A stretch of 64,000 nucleotides of DNA from Enterobacter sp. BIGb0383. GTDB taxonomy: Bacteria; Pseudomonadota; Gammaproteobacteria; Enterobacterales; Enterobacteriaceae. The stretch is taken from assembly GCF_003751845.1 (NCBI RefSeq), contig NZ_RJKQ01000003.1, positions 310,001 through 374,000 of the forward strand. The letters run 5' to 3'. Positions 17,894 to 25,933 of the stretch are shown piece by piece (within the stretch, counting starts at the first letter, position 1; every line of letters begins with the position of its first letter). The notes under the pieces are model-generated. The model ran no database searches. It was given only the letters and a program-made list of their open reading frames with translations, and was not told where the DNA came from. The translations under genes and the position numbers were made by a program.

Positions 17894-18325
17894 ATATAAC
17901 CCCGGTAAATGTTGCTAAAAGAATGCAGTGCAGGAACCTCGATAAATAAAAAAACGGTGATAGCACCGGGATCGTGAAAAACACGAGCCATAAATTTCAT
18001 CGGCCCGAGTTGCTTTTTTGTTAAGAACAAAAAGGTATTAGAAAATAATGGGATATGGAGTTTCGGATAAGGTTGTTTACCCTGTGGGTTATTACATTGT
18101 GAATAGTTACCCGAGTGAACCGGAGGACGTAATTATAAGGTCATTAATATAATTAAAAGATATGTGTTATCTGCTGCCCTTCCTATGGAAATAAAGAATA
18201 TAAGTCATGCCTTTTCGTTGTTGGACAGCAGGGGAAGAGCACCCTTATCTTTTGTCATGATTTGTCAATTTCCGCCGCAATTCTTTGATGAGGGAACGCT
18301 TTTGGCCAGCTTACTGAACGCATTA
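17894..18325. other. Divergent intergenic region between a chemoreceptor and a peptide transporter
   Basis: This AT-rich gap holds the sigma-28-type promoter for the minus-strand chemoreceptor (17997-18023). The promoter for the plus-strand peptide transporter should also be here but I cannot place it confidently. An AGGGA at 18291-18295 could serve a TTG start at 18302 for the peptide-binding protein. Confidence 0.5.
17997..18023 (-). promoter_or_regulatory. Sigma-28 (FliA) promoter of the chemoreceptor gene
   Basis: On the minus strand it reads TAAC, 15 bases, then GCCGATGA. The FliA consensus is TAAA-N15-GCCGATAA, so this matches 3 of 4 and 7 of 8 positions with exact spacing. Transcription would start about 100 bases before the chemoreceptor ATG. 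Confidence 0.65.
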
Positions 18326-20002
18326 ATGACAAAACCCACGCGCTTTAGCCTTGCGCTGAAAATCGCGCTGCTTGGCGGCGCCGTGGCGTTTAATTCTGCC
18401 GCCTTTGCCGATGAGATTAAAACGGGCATTACTCCGGCGACGGACGCAAGTCAGGTGCCTGCGGCAGCAAAACTGCGCAAGGATACCGTGGTCGCGGGGA
18501 TCTCCGAGCCGCAGGGGATTTTTAACCCTTACTTTTTTGTTAACGGCTGGGATGAAAATGTCACCAACGTCATTTTCTCACGTCTGATCGACTGGGACAG
18601 CCACGGTAATCTGGTGCCTGGCCTGGCCGAGAGCTGGACGGTCAGCCCGGACGGCAAGACCTATACCATTAAGCTGCGCCCGAACCTGACGTTCAGCGAC
18701 GGTTCAGCGCTGAGCGCGGAAGATATCGCCTTTACCCTTAGCGTGCTCTACGACCCGAAATATGACGGTGATATTGATATCACCCAGGCCAATATTCTTG
18801 GCGGGGCAGAGTATAAGGCCGGAACAGCCGACAGCGTCAGCGGCCTGAAGGTCATTGACCCGCTAACCATTCAGGTCACCACCACTCAGCCTGGGGCCAC
18901 AACCCTGTCTAAAATCGGTGGCCCGGTATTGTCGAAGGCGTACTACGGGAAAGAGTACCAGCGCGGCAATCTCGACTATCTGCGTACCCTGCACGGCAAA
19001 CCGCTGGGCAATGGCCCTTATGTCTATGAGAAGTACATCCCCGGCCAGGAGATCCGCTTCCACGCCAATACCCATTTTTATCGCGGAACGCCACCGACAG
19101 CGCGCTTTATCTACCGGATAACCAACCCGTCAACCAACTTCCAGCTGTTCCAGACCGGTGAGACGGACTACGACGCCTTTACCTCGCGTCCGGACGATAT
19201 TGAACAGCTCCAGCTGCTCGGCTTTGCCAATATCAATCTCTACGGCTCCAGCGACTACAGCGAAGTGGAATTTAACGTTCGTCGCCCGGCGTTGCAGGAT
19301 GTGAAGGTCCGCCAGGCGCTGATTTACGGCCTCGATCGCCAGAAGCTGATCGACGTGGTCTATCAGGGATATGGCAAGGTGGCGATTGAGCCGATTGCGC
19401 CGATCTCCTGGGCCTATAACCCGGAAGGCGTGAACCCCTACAAATACGATAAAGCTCAGGCAGAGAAGCTGCTGGATGAAGCGGGCTGGAAGCCGGGACC
19501 GGACGGGATCCGCGTTAAGGACGGCAAGCGTCTGGAGCTGACCCTGCTGGCGAGCAAAAAAGTGCTTAACGATGCGCTGATCCCGATTGCTAAAGAGAAC
19601 TGGAAGCAGATCGGCGTGGTGCTTAAACCTCAGGTGGTGGATTTCAACGCCCTGATGGCGCAGCGTAAATCAGGCAACTATGACCTGGCCTCCTTTAGCA
19701 CCAGCACCCTGAACGATCCGCATGATGGCGTCTGGGATTTCTACAGCACCGAAGCGAAAGAGTCGGGCTATAACAATCCTCAGGTCGATAAGCTCATTGA
19801 CGCCGGTAACGCAGAGCTGGACGTGGAAAAACGCAAGCCTATCTATCACCAGCTCTACAAAGTGCTGGCGGACGATCCGCCGGTGATCCTGCTGGGCTAT
19901 CGCCAGATCCTGTCGGCGAGCAGCGCCCGCGTGACCGGTTTTAAGCCGGATATCTATAACGGACTGACCGGCAGCCTGCCGGATGTGAAGATTGTTAAGT
20001 AA
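18326..20002 (+). CDS. Peptide ABC transporter substrate-binding protein (SBP_bac_5)
   Basis: About 558 residues from the ATG at 18326. The signal peptide (MTKPTRF, hydrophobic core, cleavage after AFA) leads into a DppA/OppA-type protein. Recognisable segments are LVPGLAESWTVSPDGKTYTI and LRPNLTFSDGSALSAEDIAF near the N-terminus and VRQALIYGLDRQKL in the middle. The ATG gives a normal signal peptide but has no good Shine-Dalgarno sequence. A TTG at 18302 has AGGGA six bases upstream and would add eight residues; longer in-frame extensions to 18164 look unlikely. It heads a five-gene transporter operon. The exact ligand (peptide, opine or other) is unknown. Confidence 0.82.
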   Translation: MTKPTRFSLALKIALLGGAVAFNSAAFADEIKTGITPATDASQVPAAAKLRKDTVVAGISEPQGIFNPYFFVNGWDENVTNVIFSRLIDWDSHGNLVPGLAESWTVSPDGKTYTIKLRPNLTFSDGSALSAEDIAFTLSVLYDPKYDGDIDITQANILGGAEYKAGTADSVSGLKVIDPLTIQVTTTQPGATTLSKIGGPVLSKAYYGKEYQRGNLDYLRTLHGKPLGNGPYVYEKYIPGQEIRFHANTHFYRGTPPTARFIYRITNPSTNFQLFQTGETDYDAFTSRPDDIEQLQLLGFANINLYGSSDYSEVEFNVRRPALQDVKVRQALIYGLDRQKLIDVVYQGYGKVAIEPIAPISWAYNPEGVNPYKYDKAQAEKLLDEAGWKPGPDGIRVKDGKRLELTLLASKKVLNDALIPIAKENWKQIGVVLKPQVVDFNALMAQRKSGNYDLASFSTSTLNDPHDGVWDFYSTEAKESGYNNPQVDKLIDAGNAELDVEKRKPIYHQLYKVLADDPPVILLGYRQILSASSARVTGFKPDIYNGLTGSLPDVKIVK

Positions 20003-20016
20003 CTCAGCCATACTCG

Positions 20017-20043
20017 CAGCGGCCCGTGATAAGCGGGCCGCTG
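20017..20043 (+). repeat. Perfect 10-bp GC-rich hairpin between binding-protein and permease genes
   Basis: CAGCGGCCCG at 20017-20026 pairs perfectly with CGGGCCGCTG at 20034-20043 across a seven-base loop. No T-run follows, so it is not a standard terminator. Stem-loops in this position protect the upstream binding-protein mRNA or reduce read-through, giving more binding protein than permease. That role is known from other ABC operons and is inferred here. Confidence 0.65.
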
Positions 20044-20056
20044 CCGTGAGAACGTG

Positions 20057-21016
20057 ATGCGAAATTTTATCCTGCGGCGTCTGCTGCAAACCCTGCCGAT
20101 GCTGTTTCTTGCCTCGTTTATCATTTTTATGCTGTTTGCCAAAACGCCCGGCGACTTTATCGACGGCAATATCACCCTGACCGTGGCCCGCGCCGCCGAG
20201 CTGAAGGCCATCTACGGCCTCGACCAGCCTTTATTGACCCGCTATCTGCACTGGCTCGGCCAGCTGCTGCAGGGCGACCTGGGCTTTTCGTTACAGTATC
20301 AAATCCCGGTCAGTACGCTGCTGAACCAGTACATCTGGAACTCCTTCCTGCTGGCGTCGGTGGCGCTGGTGTTCTACTGGGGGATCGGGCTGACGGTGGG
20401 CGTGGTGTCGGCGCTGAGACCAAATTCGGCGTTTGATTATCTGGTCAGCGTGCTGGTGTTTGCCGCCATGTCATTCCCCACTTTTTTCCTCTGCCTGCTG
20501 CTGATCAAATGGTTCGCGGTGGATCTGCACTGGCTGCCGGTTGGCGGCATGACCAATACCGGCAGCGACGAGAGCGGCTGGGGGTGGGTGATGCAGGTCG
20601 CAGCGCATCTGGTTCTGCCGGTGCTGGCGCTGGTGATGCTGCAGGCGGGGAGCCTGACCCGCTATGTCCGCGCCAGTATGCTGGACGTGGTGAAGATGGA
20701 TTTTATCCGCACCGCGCGGGCCAAAGGGCTGCGCGAGCGTACGGTGATCCTCAAACACGCCCTGCGCAATGCGCTATTGCCGATTATCACGCTGCTGGGG
20801 TTTGAGCTGCCGGGGCTGTTCTCCGGGGCCATTATCACCGAGAAAGTCTTTAACTGGCCGGGCGCAGGGCATATCCATATCGACTCGCTGGCCGCCCGCG
20901 ACTATCCGGTGCTGATGGGGTTTACCCTGTTTCTGGCGGTGCTGACGATTTTGGGTAATCTGCTTGCCGATGTTTTCTACGCGTGGGCCGACCCGCGCAT
21001 TCGGGTGAGGTCATAA
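20057..21016 (+). CDS. Peptide ABC transporter permease (DppB/OppB-like)
   Basis: 319-residue inner-membrane permease. The N-terminal MRNFILRRLLQTLPMLFLAS is typical of DppB-type proteins. About six membrane segments follow, with a docking loop near residues 217-236 (DFIRTARAKGLRERTVILKH). The ATG at 20057 is preferred over the GTG just before it because it has better spacing from the upstream GAG. The stop overlaps the next start (TAATG). Confidence 0.87.
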   Translation: MRNFILRRLLQTLPMLFLASFIIFMLFAKTPGDFIDGNITLTVARAAELKAIYGLDQPLLTRYLHWLGQLLQGDLGFSLQYQIPVSTLLNQYIWNSFLLASVALVFYWGIGLTVGVVSALRPNSAFDYLVSVLVFAAMSFPTFFLCLLLIKWFAVDLHWLPVGGMTNTGSDESGWGWVMQVAAHLVLPVLALVMLQAGSLTRYVRASMLDVVKMDFIRTARAKGLRERTVILKHALRNALLPIITLLGFELPGLFSGAIITEKVFNWPGAGHIHIDSLAARDYPVLMGFTLFLAVLTILGNLLADVFYAWADPRIRVRS

Positions 21017-21960
21017 TGTTGAGCACCCTGTTTTCGACCCGTCGCCTGCGTAAGGCGACCATTCCGGCGATGGCGCAGGCAACGCCTTCTCCCTGGCGTC
21101 AGGCCTGGCAGGCGCTGCGCCGCAACCGGCTGGCGATGCTGTGCCTGCTCCTGCTGGTGGTGATGGCCATCTGGTGCGTGCTCGGCCCCCTGTGGTCGCC
21201 GTGGAAGGATGATGCGACCGATGCCCTGATGATCAATAAGCCGCCCGGCGCAGAGCACTGGCTGGGCACCGATTTTCTCGGGCGCGATGTCTATACCCGC
21301 CTGCTGCTGGCCGGGCGGATCTCGTTGATTATCGGCCTGCTGACCATGCTGCTGTCGGTGGCACTGGGCTATCTGCTCGGGGCGCTGTCGGGCTATACGG
21401 GCGGGCTGACCGATAAGCTGATTATGCGCCTGGCGGATCTGGTGATGACCATTCCCAGCCTGCCGCTGCTGATTGTCGCCGGGGCCATGCTTTCGGAGCT
21501 GGATTTCTCGCCGGAATCAAGGATCTGGATGGTGGTGATTATGCTCAGCCTGCTGGAGTGGCCGAAGCTGGCCCGGCTGGTACGCGGTCAGATCCTCTCC
21601 CTGCGCGAGCGTGATTTTATGCTGGCGACCCGGGTGCTGGGCCTCTCTCCACGTCGGCGTCTGTTTGGCCATCTGCTGCCCAACACGGTACCCATCCTGG
21701 TGGTGATGGCCACCATGGCGGTGGCCAACGCCATCCTGACCGAATCGGCGCTCAGCTATCTCGGCCTTGGCGTGGTGCCGCCCACGCCCTCCTGGGGCAA
21801 TATGATGGACGCTGCCAACAGCCTGATCGATTTCCAGCGTAGGCCATGGCTGTGGATGCCGCCCGGCATCGCCATTTTTATCACGGTAATTGTCATTAAC
21901 GTACTGGGTGACGCCCTGCGTGATGCGCTCGATCCAAAAATGAAGCGGGGGCTGAAATGA
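21016..21960 (+). CDS. Peptide ABC transporter permease (DppC/OppC-like)
   Basis: 314-residue permease. It has the OppC-type layout: an N-terminal membrane helix, a periplasmic segment with HWLGTDFLGRDVYTRLL, and a docking loop around RDFMLATRVLGLSPRRRLFGH. The start at 21016 overlaps the previous stop (TAATG) and has GTGAGG five bases upstream. A frame that opens at 20983 would lie within the preceding gene. It works with the DppB-like partner to form the channel. Confidence 0.87.
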   Translation: MLSTLFSTRRLRKATIPAMAQATPSPWRQAWQALRRNRLAMLCLLLLVVMAIWCVLGPLWSPWKDDATDALMINKPPGAEHWLGTDFLGRDVYTRLLLAGRISLIIGLLTMLLSVALGYLLGALSGYTGGLTDKLIMRLADLVMTIPSLPLLIVAGAMLSELDFSPESRIWMVVIMLSLLEWPKLARLVRGQILSLRERDFMLATRVLGLSPRRRLFGHLLPNTVPILVVMATMAVANAILTESALSYLGLGVVPPTPSWGNMMDAANSLIDFQRRPWLWMPPGIAIFITVIVINVLGDALRDALDPKMKRGLK

Positions 21961-22928
21961 CCGCACCCTTAATTCACTTTGACCGCCTCTCCGTCTCTTT
22001 TGCGGCAGAGCAGGGCCGGGTTCGCGCCGTGCAGGATGTGTCGTTTTCGGTTATGCCGGGGCAGACCCTGGGTATCGTCGGCGAGTCCGGCTGCGGCAAA
22101 AGCGTAACGGCCATGGCCCTGATGGGCCTGTTACCGCCGCAGGCGGCGCGTATCGACGGCGGGGAAATTACCTTTCAGGACCAGAATCTGCTCGGGCTGA
22201 AGCCCGCGCAGATGGCCGACCTGCGCGGTAACCAGCTGGCGATGATTTTTCAGGAGCCGATGACCGCCCTGAATCCGGTGTTGACCATCGGGGAGCAGCT
22301 CTGTGAACCGTTAATCCGCCATCGCGGCCTGTCGGCGAAAAACGCCTGGCAGCAGGCCATTACGCTAATTAACGAGGTCGGACTGGCGCGGGCGGAAAGC
22401 CTGATGGCTGCGTATCCGCACCAGCTCTCGGGAGGAATGCTGCAGCGCATTATGATCGCCATGGCGCTGAGCTGTAAGCCACAGCTGCTGATTGCAGACG
22501 AACCCACGACCGCCCTCGACGTGACCGTCCAGGCACAGATCCTGCGCCTGCTGCGGGATCAGGCCCGGGCGCACCGTATGGCCCTGATGTTGATCACCCA
22601 CGATCTGGGCGTGATCGCTCAGATGGCGGAGTACGTGGTGGTGATGTACGCCGGGCGCATTGTCGAGCAGGGACCGACCGCCGACGTTCTGCGCCAGCCG
22701 CTGCATCCGTATACCCGCGGTCTTATCGCCTCCCGGCCTGTTCCCGGCGAGCGTCGTCGTAGGCTCTACTCCATTCCCGGACAGGTACCGGATCTGGCCG
22801 ATCTGCCGCCGTACTGCGCGTTTACCGACCGCTGCGAGCGGGCAACGGAGCGCTGCCGTCAGGGGATCCCTCCGCTTGCGGGTCAGAGGCGGAAAGCGGC
22901 GTGTTTTTACAGTGGGCTTGAGTTATGA
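21957..22928 (+). CDS. Peptide ABC transporter ATPase (DppD/OppD-like)
   Basis: 323-residue ATPase. Walker A reads GESGCGKSV, the signature reads LSGGMLQR and Walker B reads LLIADEPTTALD. It ends with the oligopeptide/dipeptide transporter C-terminal domain, including cysteine-containing CAFTDRCERATERC. Start and stop overlap the neighbours by four bases (ATGA at both ends), showing a single coupled operon. Confidence 0.9.
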   Translation: MTAPLIHFDRLSVSFAAEQGRVRAVQDVSFSVMPGQTLGIVGESGCGKSVTAMALMGLLPPQAARIDGGEITFQDQNLLGLKPAQMADLRGNQLAMIFQEPMTALNPVLTIGEQLCEPLIRHRGLSAKNAWQQAITLINEVGLARAESLMAAYPHQLSGGMLQRIMIAMALSCKPQLLIADEPTTALDVTVQAQILRLLRDQARAHRMALMLITHDLGVIAQMAEYVVVMYAGRIVEQGPTADVLRQPLHPYTRGLIASRPVPGERRRRLYSIPGQVPDLADLPPYCAFTDRCERATERCRQGIPPLAGQRRKAACFYSGLEL

Positions 22929-23911
22929 ACAGTGAATATGTGATTGAAGTAGACGGGCTGAAAATGCACTTTCCGCTGCGCGACGGGCTGTTTGGTCAGG
23001 AAACCGGCCAGCTGCGTGCGGTCGACGGCGTCAGCTTTAAGATCCGTCAGGGCACCATTTTCGGCCTGGTGGGCGAATCCGGCAGCGGCAAAACCACCGT
23101 CGGGCGCACGCTGCTCGGGCTGTACGATAAAACCGCCGGTAGCGTCAGATATCGCGGCCGGGCGCTGGAAAATCTGACGGCGAAAGAGTTCAGGGCGCTG
23201 CGGCCGAAAATGCAGCTGGTATTTCAGGACCCTTACAGCTCCCTGAACCCGCGCATTCGTATCGGCGACGCCATCGGTGAAGCGATGCTGGAGCATAAGC
23301 TCTGCACCCGGGCGGAACTGCGGGACAAGGTTATTGAGGTGATGAAGATTTGCGGCCTGGCCCCGCAGCACTATAACCGTTTTCCCCATGAGTTTTCCGG
23401 CGGTCAGCGTCAACGGATCGGCATTGCGCGGGCCCTGATCCTGAACCCGGATTTTATTATCGCCGACGAGCCGATTTCCGCCCTCGACGTCTCGATTCAG
23501 GCGCAGATCATCAATCTGTTTGCCGATTTGCGCGATGAACGCGGCGTGACCTTTCTGTTTATCTCCCACGATCTCGGCGTGGTGGAGCATCTGTGTGATG
23601 ACGTGGCGGTGATGTATCTCGGGCAGCTGGTAGAAACCGCCAGCCGGGATACGCTTTTTAGCCGACCCCTGCATCCCTACACCCAGGCCCTGCTGGCGGC
23701 CGTTCCCACAATGGACCCGGACAGCGAGCCGGTTGAGGTAGTGAGAGGTGAAATCCCCGATCCGTCACGCCCGCCGTCGGGATGCCGCTTTTCCTCCCGC
23801 TGCCCGCAGGCCAGCGCGCGCTGTCACCAGGAGATCCCGGCGCTTCGGGAGGTGGGCGATGCGCACCGGGTGGCCTGCCATCTGGTCGACGGGACTAATG
23901 ACCGTACTTAA
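22925..23911 (+). CDS. Peptide ABC transporter ATPase (DppF/OppF-like)
   Basis: 328-residue second ATPase of the importer. Walker A reads GESGSGKTT, the signature reads FSGGQRQR and Walker B reads IIADEPISALD. The C-terminal oligopeptide-transporter domain has GCRFSSRCPQASARC. It is the last gene of the operon. Its end overlaps the convergent flavin-reductase gene by 17 bases. Confidence 0.9.
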   Translation: MNSEYVIEVDGLKMHFPLRDGLFGQETGQLRAVDGVSFKIRQGTIFGLVGESGSGKTTVGRTLLGLYDKTAGSVRYRGRALENLTAKEFRALRPKMQLVFQDPYSSLNPRIRIGDAIGEAMLEHKLCTRAELRDKVIEVMKICGLAPQHYNRFPHEFSGGQRQRIGIARALILNPDFIIADEPISALDVSIQAQIINLFADLRDERGVTFLFISHDLGVVEHLCDDVAVMYLGQLVETASRDTLFSRPLHPYTQALLAAVPTMDPDSEPVEVVRGEIPDPSRPPSGCRFSSRCPQASARCHQEIPALREVGDAHRVACHLVDGTNDRT

Positions 23912-24485
23912 GGTTATAACCGAGGGTGTCGCCGGTGGTGTCGTATTCGCGGAAGTTGTAGATCAGCGGCTTCCATTTGGCGGAGTCCACGGTGTCATCC
24001 TCATTCAGCAGGCCGGTGTCGATCCAGGTATGGACGATATCCAGTTCGGCGAGGATAAAGCGACCCTTATCGGTGGTGCCGACCAGCCTGCACTCGGCCT
24101 GAATAGGGCACTCGGCGATGCGCGGCGGGGCAACGGCCGTGGAGGCTTCCGTATTTAGCCCGGTTTTGGCGAGCTTATCGTGGCAAATTTCCACGCCCCA
24201 CTTGATCTGGCCTTCCGACAGGCTATCGCCGCCCGTCAGCCTGCCGATGGCTTCTACTTTTTGCCACAGAGAAGGATCGGGAATGTTGATCACCACGTCG
24301 GAACCGGCCACCAGGTTAGCGTGCGTTTTACCGCCCTTGCTGATGCCGATAATAATTTTATCGCCCAGCGAAATAGATGAGGAGGCTGCGCAAACGTTAA
24401 CATTTCCGTTATTACCGTCCGTTGTGGTGACGAGAAATACCGGGAAGCCGTAATAGAATGAACTGAGTTTTACATTCTTTTTCAT
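23895..24485 (-). CDS. Flavin-reductase-like FMN-binding protein
   Basis: 196-residue protein of the flavin reductase-like/FMN-binding split-barrel family. Typical segments are PVFLVTTTDGNNGNVNVCAASS, a phosphate-binding-like ISKGGKTHANL, and AECPIQAECRLVGTTDKGRFILAELD. These proteins bind FMN and reduce flavins or act as oxidoreductases. The gene is divergent from a yeaR/yoaG-type operon with NsrR-like sites, so a link with nitrosative or redox stress is plausible. Its 3' end overlaps the peptide transporter ATPase. The exact reaction is unknown. Confidence 0.78.
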   Translation of the reverse strand: MKKNVKLSSFYYGFPVFLVTTTDGNNGNVNVCAASSSISLGDKIIIGISKGGKTHANLVAGSDVVINIPDPSLWQKVEAIGRLTGGDSLSEGQIKWGVEICHDKLAKTGLNTEASTAVAPPRIAECPIQAECRLVGTTDKGRFILAELDIVHTWIDTGLLNEDDTVDSAKWKPLIYNFREYDTTGDTLGYNLKYGH

Positions 24486-24512
24486 ATCGGACTGACCCTA
24501 TTTTTAATTAAT

Positions 24513-24526
24513 AACAGGCACCTGTT
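24513..24526. promoter_or_regulatory. Short palindrome AACAGG-CA-CCTGTT upstream of the flavin reductase
   Basis: A 6-2-6 perfect palindrome lies 28 bases upstream of the minus-strand flavin-reductase start, in the divergent region shared with the yeaR-like gene. It could be an operator; no factor is identified. Confidence 0.25.
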
Positions 24527-24674
24527 TTACGCATTTTTCATTTTTTCACAATAACCCCTTCTGAGTATTTAAAACCCGTTTGGTAACCGCAGGTAACTGT
24601 TTTTTGTTGTTATTATCGGGCGTTCTGAAAATTATCGAAAAATATCCATTAAAAAAATCATTCAAAATCTCAAA

Positions 24675-24697
24675 AAGAGGTATATGATATGCAACAT
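24675..24697. promoter_or_regulatory. NsrR-like 11-1-11 palindrome before the yeaR-like gene
   Basis: The half-sites are AAGAGGTATAT and ATATGCAACAT separated by one base. Each half matches 8 of 11 positions of the NsrR half-site AAGATGCATTT. It lies 53 bases before the yeaR-like start. E. coli yeaR-yoaG is known to be repressed by the nitric-oxide sensor NsrR and induced by nitrate/nitrite via NarL, which supports this reading. Confidence 0.45.
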
Positions 24698-24750
24698 ACG
24701 TTTTTACCCTCCGGCCAGACCCGATGGTCGGGAAAGAATGAGGTTAAAAC

Positions 24751-25083
24751 ATGCAGCGAATTGTTATACCAGCGAACCATGTCCATACCCGTACCACGCC
24801 GTTCTGGAACAAAGAAACGGCCCCCGCGTCCATCTGGCAGCGGCATCTCGACGCGGGAACGCGGCAGGGCGTTTACCCACGCCTGAGCGTGATGCAGGGG
24901 ACTATCCGTTATTACGGCTATGCCGACGAAACCAGTCCGGAGCCGGTTGAAACCCTGACCATTGAGGCCGGAGAGTTTGGCGTTTTTCCGCCAGAGAAAT
25001 GGCACCGAATAGAAGCACTCTCCGATGACACAATATTCAGCGTCGATTTTTATGTCGATCCGAAAATTTTGATTGAAGGCTGA
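24751..25083 (+). CDS. yeaR: YeaR-like DUF1971 cupin protein, copy 1
   Basis: 110-residue small cupin of the YeaR/DUF1971 family. It carries the family hallmarks HTRTTPFWNKETAPA, GVYPRLSVMQG and FPPEKWHRIEAL, and nearly matches E. coli YeaR along its length (119 residues there). The function is not firmly known; the E. coli gene responds to nitrate, nitrite and nitric oxide. GAGG lies seven bases before the ATG. It is first in an operon with a YoaG-like gene and a second YeaR-like gene. Confidence 0.82.
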   Translation: MQRIVIPANHVHTRTTPFWNKETAPASIWQRHLDAGTRQGVYPRLSVMQGTIRYYGYADETSPEPVETLTIEAGEFGVFPPEKWHRIEALSDDTIFSVDFYVDPKILIEG

Positions 25084-25093
25084 GGTACTCATT

Positions 25094-25432
25094 ATGACAG
25101 CGGAAAATAAAGGTTATTCCTTAGCGGTGACTGACCGCAGCAGCAGCGAAATCAGCGAAAAAATTTATCTGAAACCCATGTCATTATACGTGCCGGATAT
25201 CGCGATTGAAGCCGTATCCCAACTGCTTGCCGGTTTACCGGCCGCCGCGAATAATGACAAAGGTTTTGTCCTCACCGTCACCAATAAAAACAATGGGGTG
25301 TCGGTGGATAATGACTTTGACGGCCTTCAGGAGCTGAAGGATCCCCTTATTGTCGCGGATGCGGTGAAGGATCTGGTGAATATCGTTCGCGGCTACGAAT
25401 CTGATGAAGAGACTAACGTTTGCGGCTGGTAG
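25094..25432 (+). CDS. yoaG: YoaG-like DUF1869 protein with internal duplication
   Basis: 112 residues, almost twice the 60 residues I recall for E. coli YoaG. Two related halves are visible. Residues about 6-47 begin GYSLAVTDRSSSEIS and end IAIEAVSQLLAGL. Residues about 55-112 begin GFVLTVTNKNNGVS and end DLVNIVRGYESDEETNVCGW. The second half, including the terminal VCGW, matches YoaG. The first half is more diverged. The start at 25094 has GAGG eight bases upstream. It lies between two yeaR-like genes, as in the yeaR-yoaG operon. Function is unknown. Confidence 0.78.
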   Translation: MTAENKGYSLAVTDRSSSEISEKIYLKPMSLYVPDIAIEAVSQLLAGLPAAANNDKGFVLTVTNKNNGVSVDNDFDGLQELKDPLIVADAVKDLVNIVRGYESDEETNVCGW

Positions 25433-25466
25433 CCCCGACGGATGTCTGCACTCTGGAGATCACACC

Positions 25467-25823
25467 ATGGCGTTAAAAATTCCTGAAAATTTCCGTCATA
25501 CCCGGTCCACGCCGTTCTGGAACAAACAGACGGTTCCTCAGGCTTTGCTGACCCATCACAACACCAAAAAGGGCGTCTTCGGGCGGCTGTCGGTGATGCA
25601 GGGCGCGGTGAAGTATATCGGTTTTCGCGACGAGCATGATGAGACGCCGGAGATCGAAGTGGTGATTGAGGCGGGGCATTTTGGTATCAGCCCGCCCCAG
25701 TACTGGCACCGCGTTGAGCTGCTGACCGACGACACTTATTTCAACCTCGATTTCTTTGCCGACCCGGATGAACCCCTGGAAGGTAAAGGGATTGGCCAGG
25801 TGGTCAATACCCACCGTAATTAA
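25467..25823 (+). CDS. YeaR-like DUF1971 cupin protein, copy 2
   Basis: 118-residue second DUF1971 cupin with HTRSTPFWNKQTVPQ, GRLSVMQGAVKYIGF and PPQYWHRVELLTDDTYFNLDFF. It shares the fold and signature of copy 1 but is clearly diverged (for example HHNTKKGVFG where copy 1 has RHLDAGTRQGVYP). TGGAG sits eight bases before the ATG. A strong terminator follows seven bases after its stop, so the three-gene operon ends here. Whether it is a paralogue by local duplication or by transfer cannot be told by eye. Confidence 0.8.
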   Translation: MALKIPENFRHTRSTPFWNKQTVPQALLTHHNTKKGVFGRLSVMQGAVKYIGFRDEHDETPEIEVVIEAGHFGISPPQYWHRVELLTDDTYFNLDFFADPDEPLEGKGIGQVVNTHRN

Positions 25824-25829
25824 CCCTTA

Positions 25830-25853
25830 GGGAGCGAAAGCTCCCTTTTTTTT
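25830..25853 (+). terminator. Rho-independent terminator of the yeaR-yoaG-yeaR operon
   Basis: GGGAGC at 25830-25835 and GCTCCC at 25840-25845 close a GAAA tetraloop, followed by eight T residues. This is a textbook intrinsic terminator immediately after the second yeaR-like gene. Confidence 0.93.
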
Positions 25854-25859
25854 GCCTGA

Positions 25860-25874
25860 TGAAAATCATTCGCA
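25860..25874. promoter_or_regulatory. Fur-box-like sequence before the methyltransferase gene
   Basis: TGAAAATCATTCGCA matches 11 of 14 defined positions of the 7-1-7 Fur consensus TGATAATNATTATCA. It lies about 60 bases before the methyltransferase ATG and 19 bases from an NsrR-like site. Because the region is AT-rich, chance similarity is possible. Confidence 0.3.
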
Positions 25875-25892
25875 TTCGCCCGTTTTTATGAT

Positions 25893-25915
25893 AAGTTGCA
25901 TTATAAATACACGTT
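25893..25915. promoter_or_regulatory. NsrR-like 11-1-11 palindrome before the methyltransferase gene
   Basis: AAGTTGCATTA and AAATACACGTT are separated by one base. The left half matches 9 of 11 and the right half 8 of 11 positions of the NsrR half-site. It ends 18 bases before the preferred ATG, the position expected for a repressor. Together with the site at 24675 it suggests a shared nitric-oxide response. Confidence 0.45.
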
Positions 25916-25933
25916 ATGAGCGGAGACGCAGCC

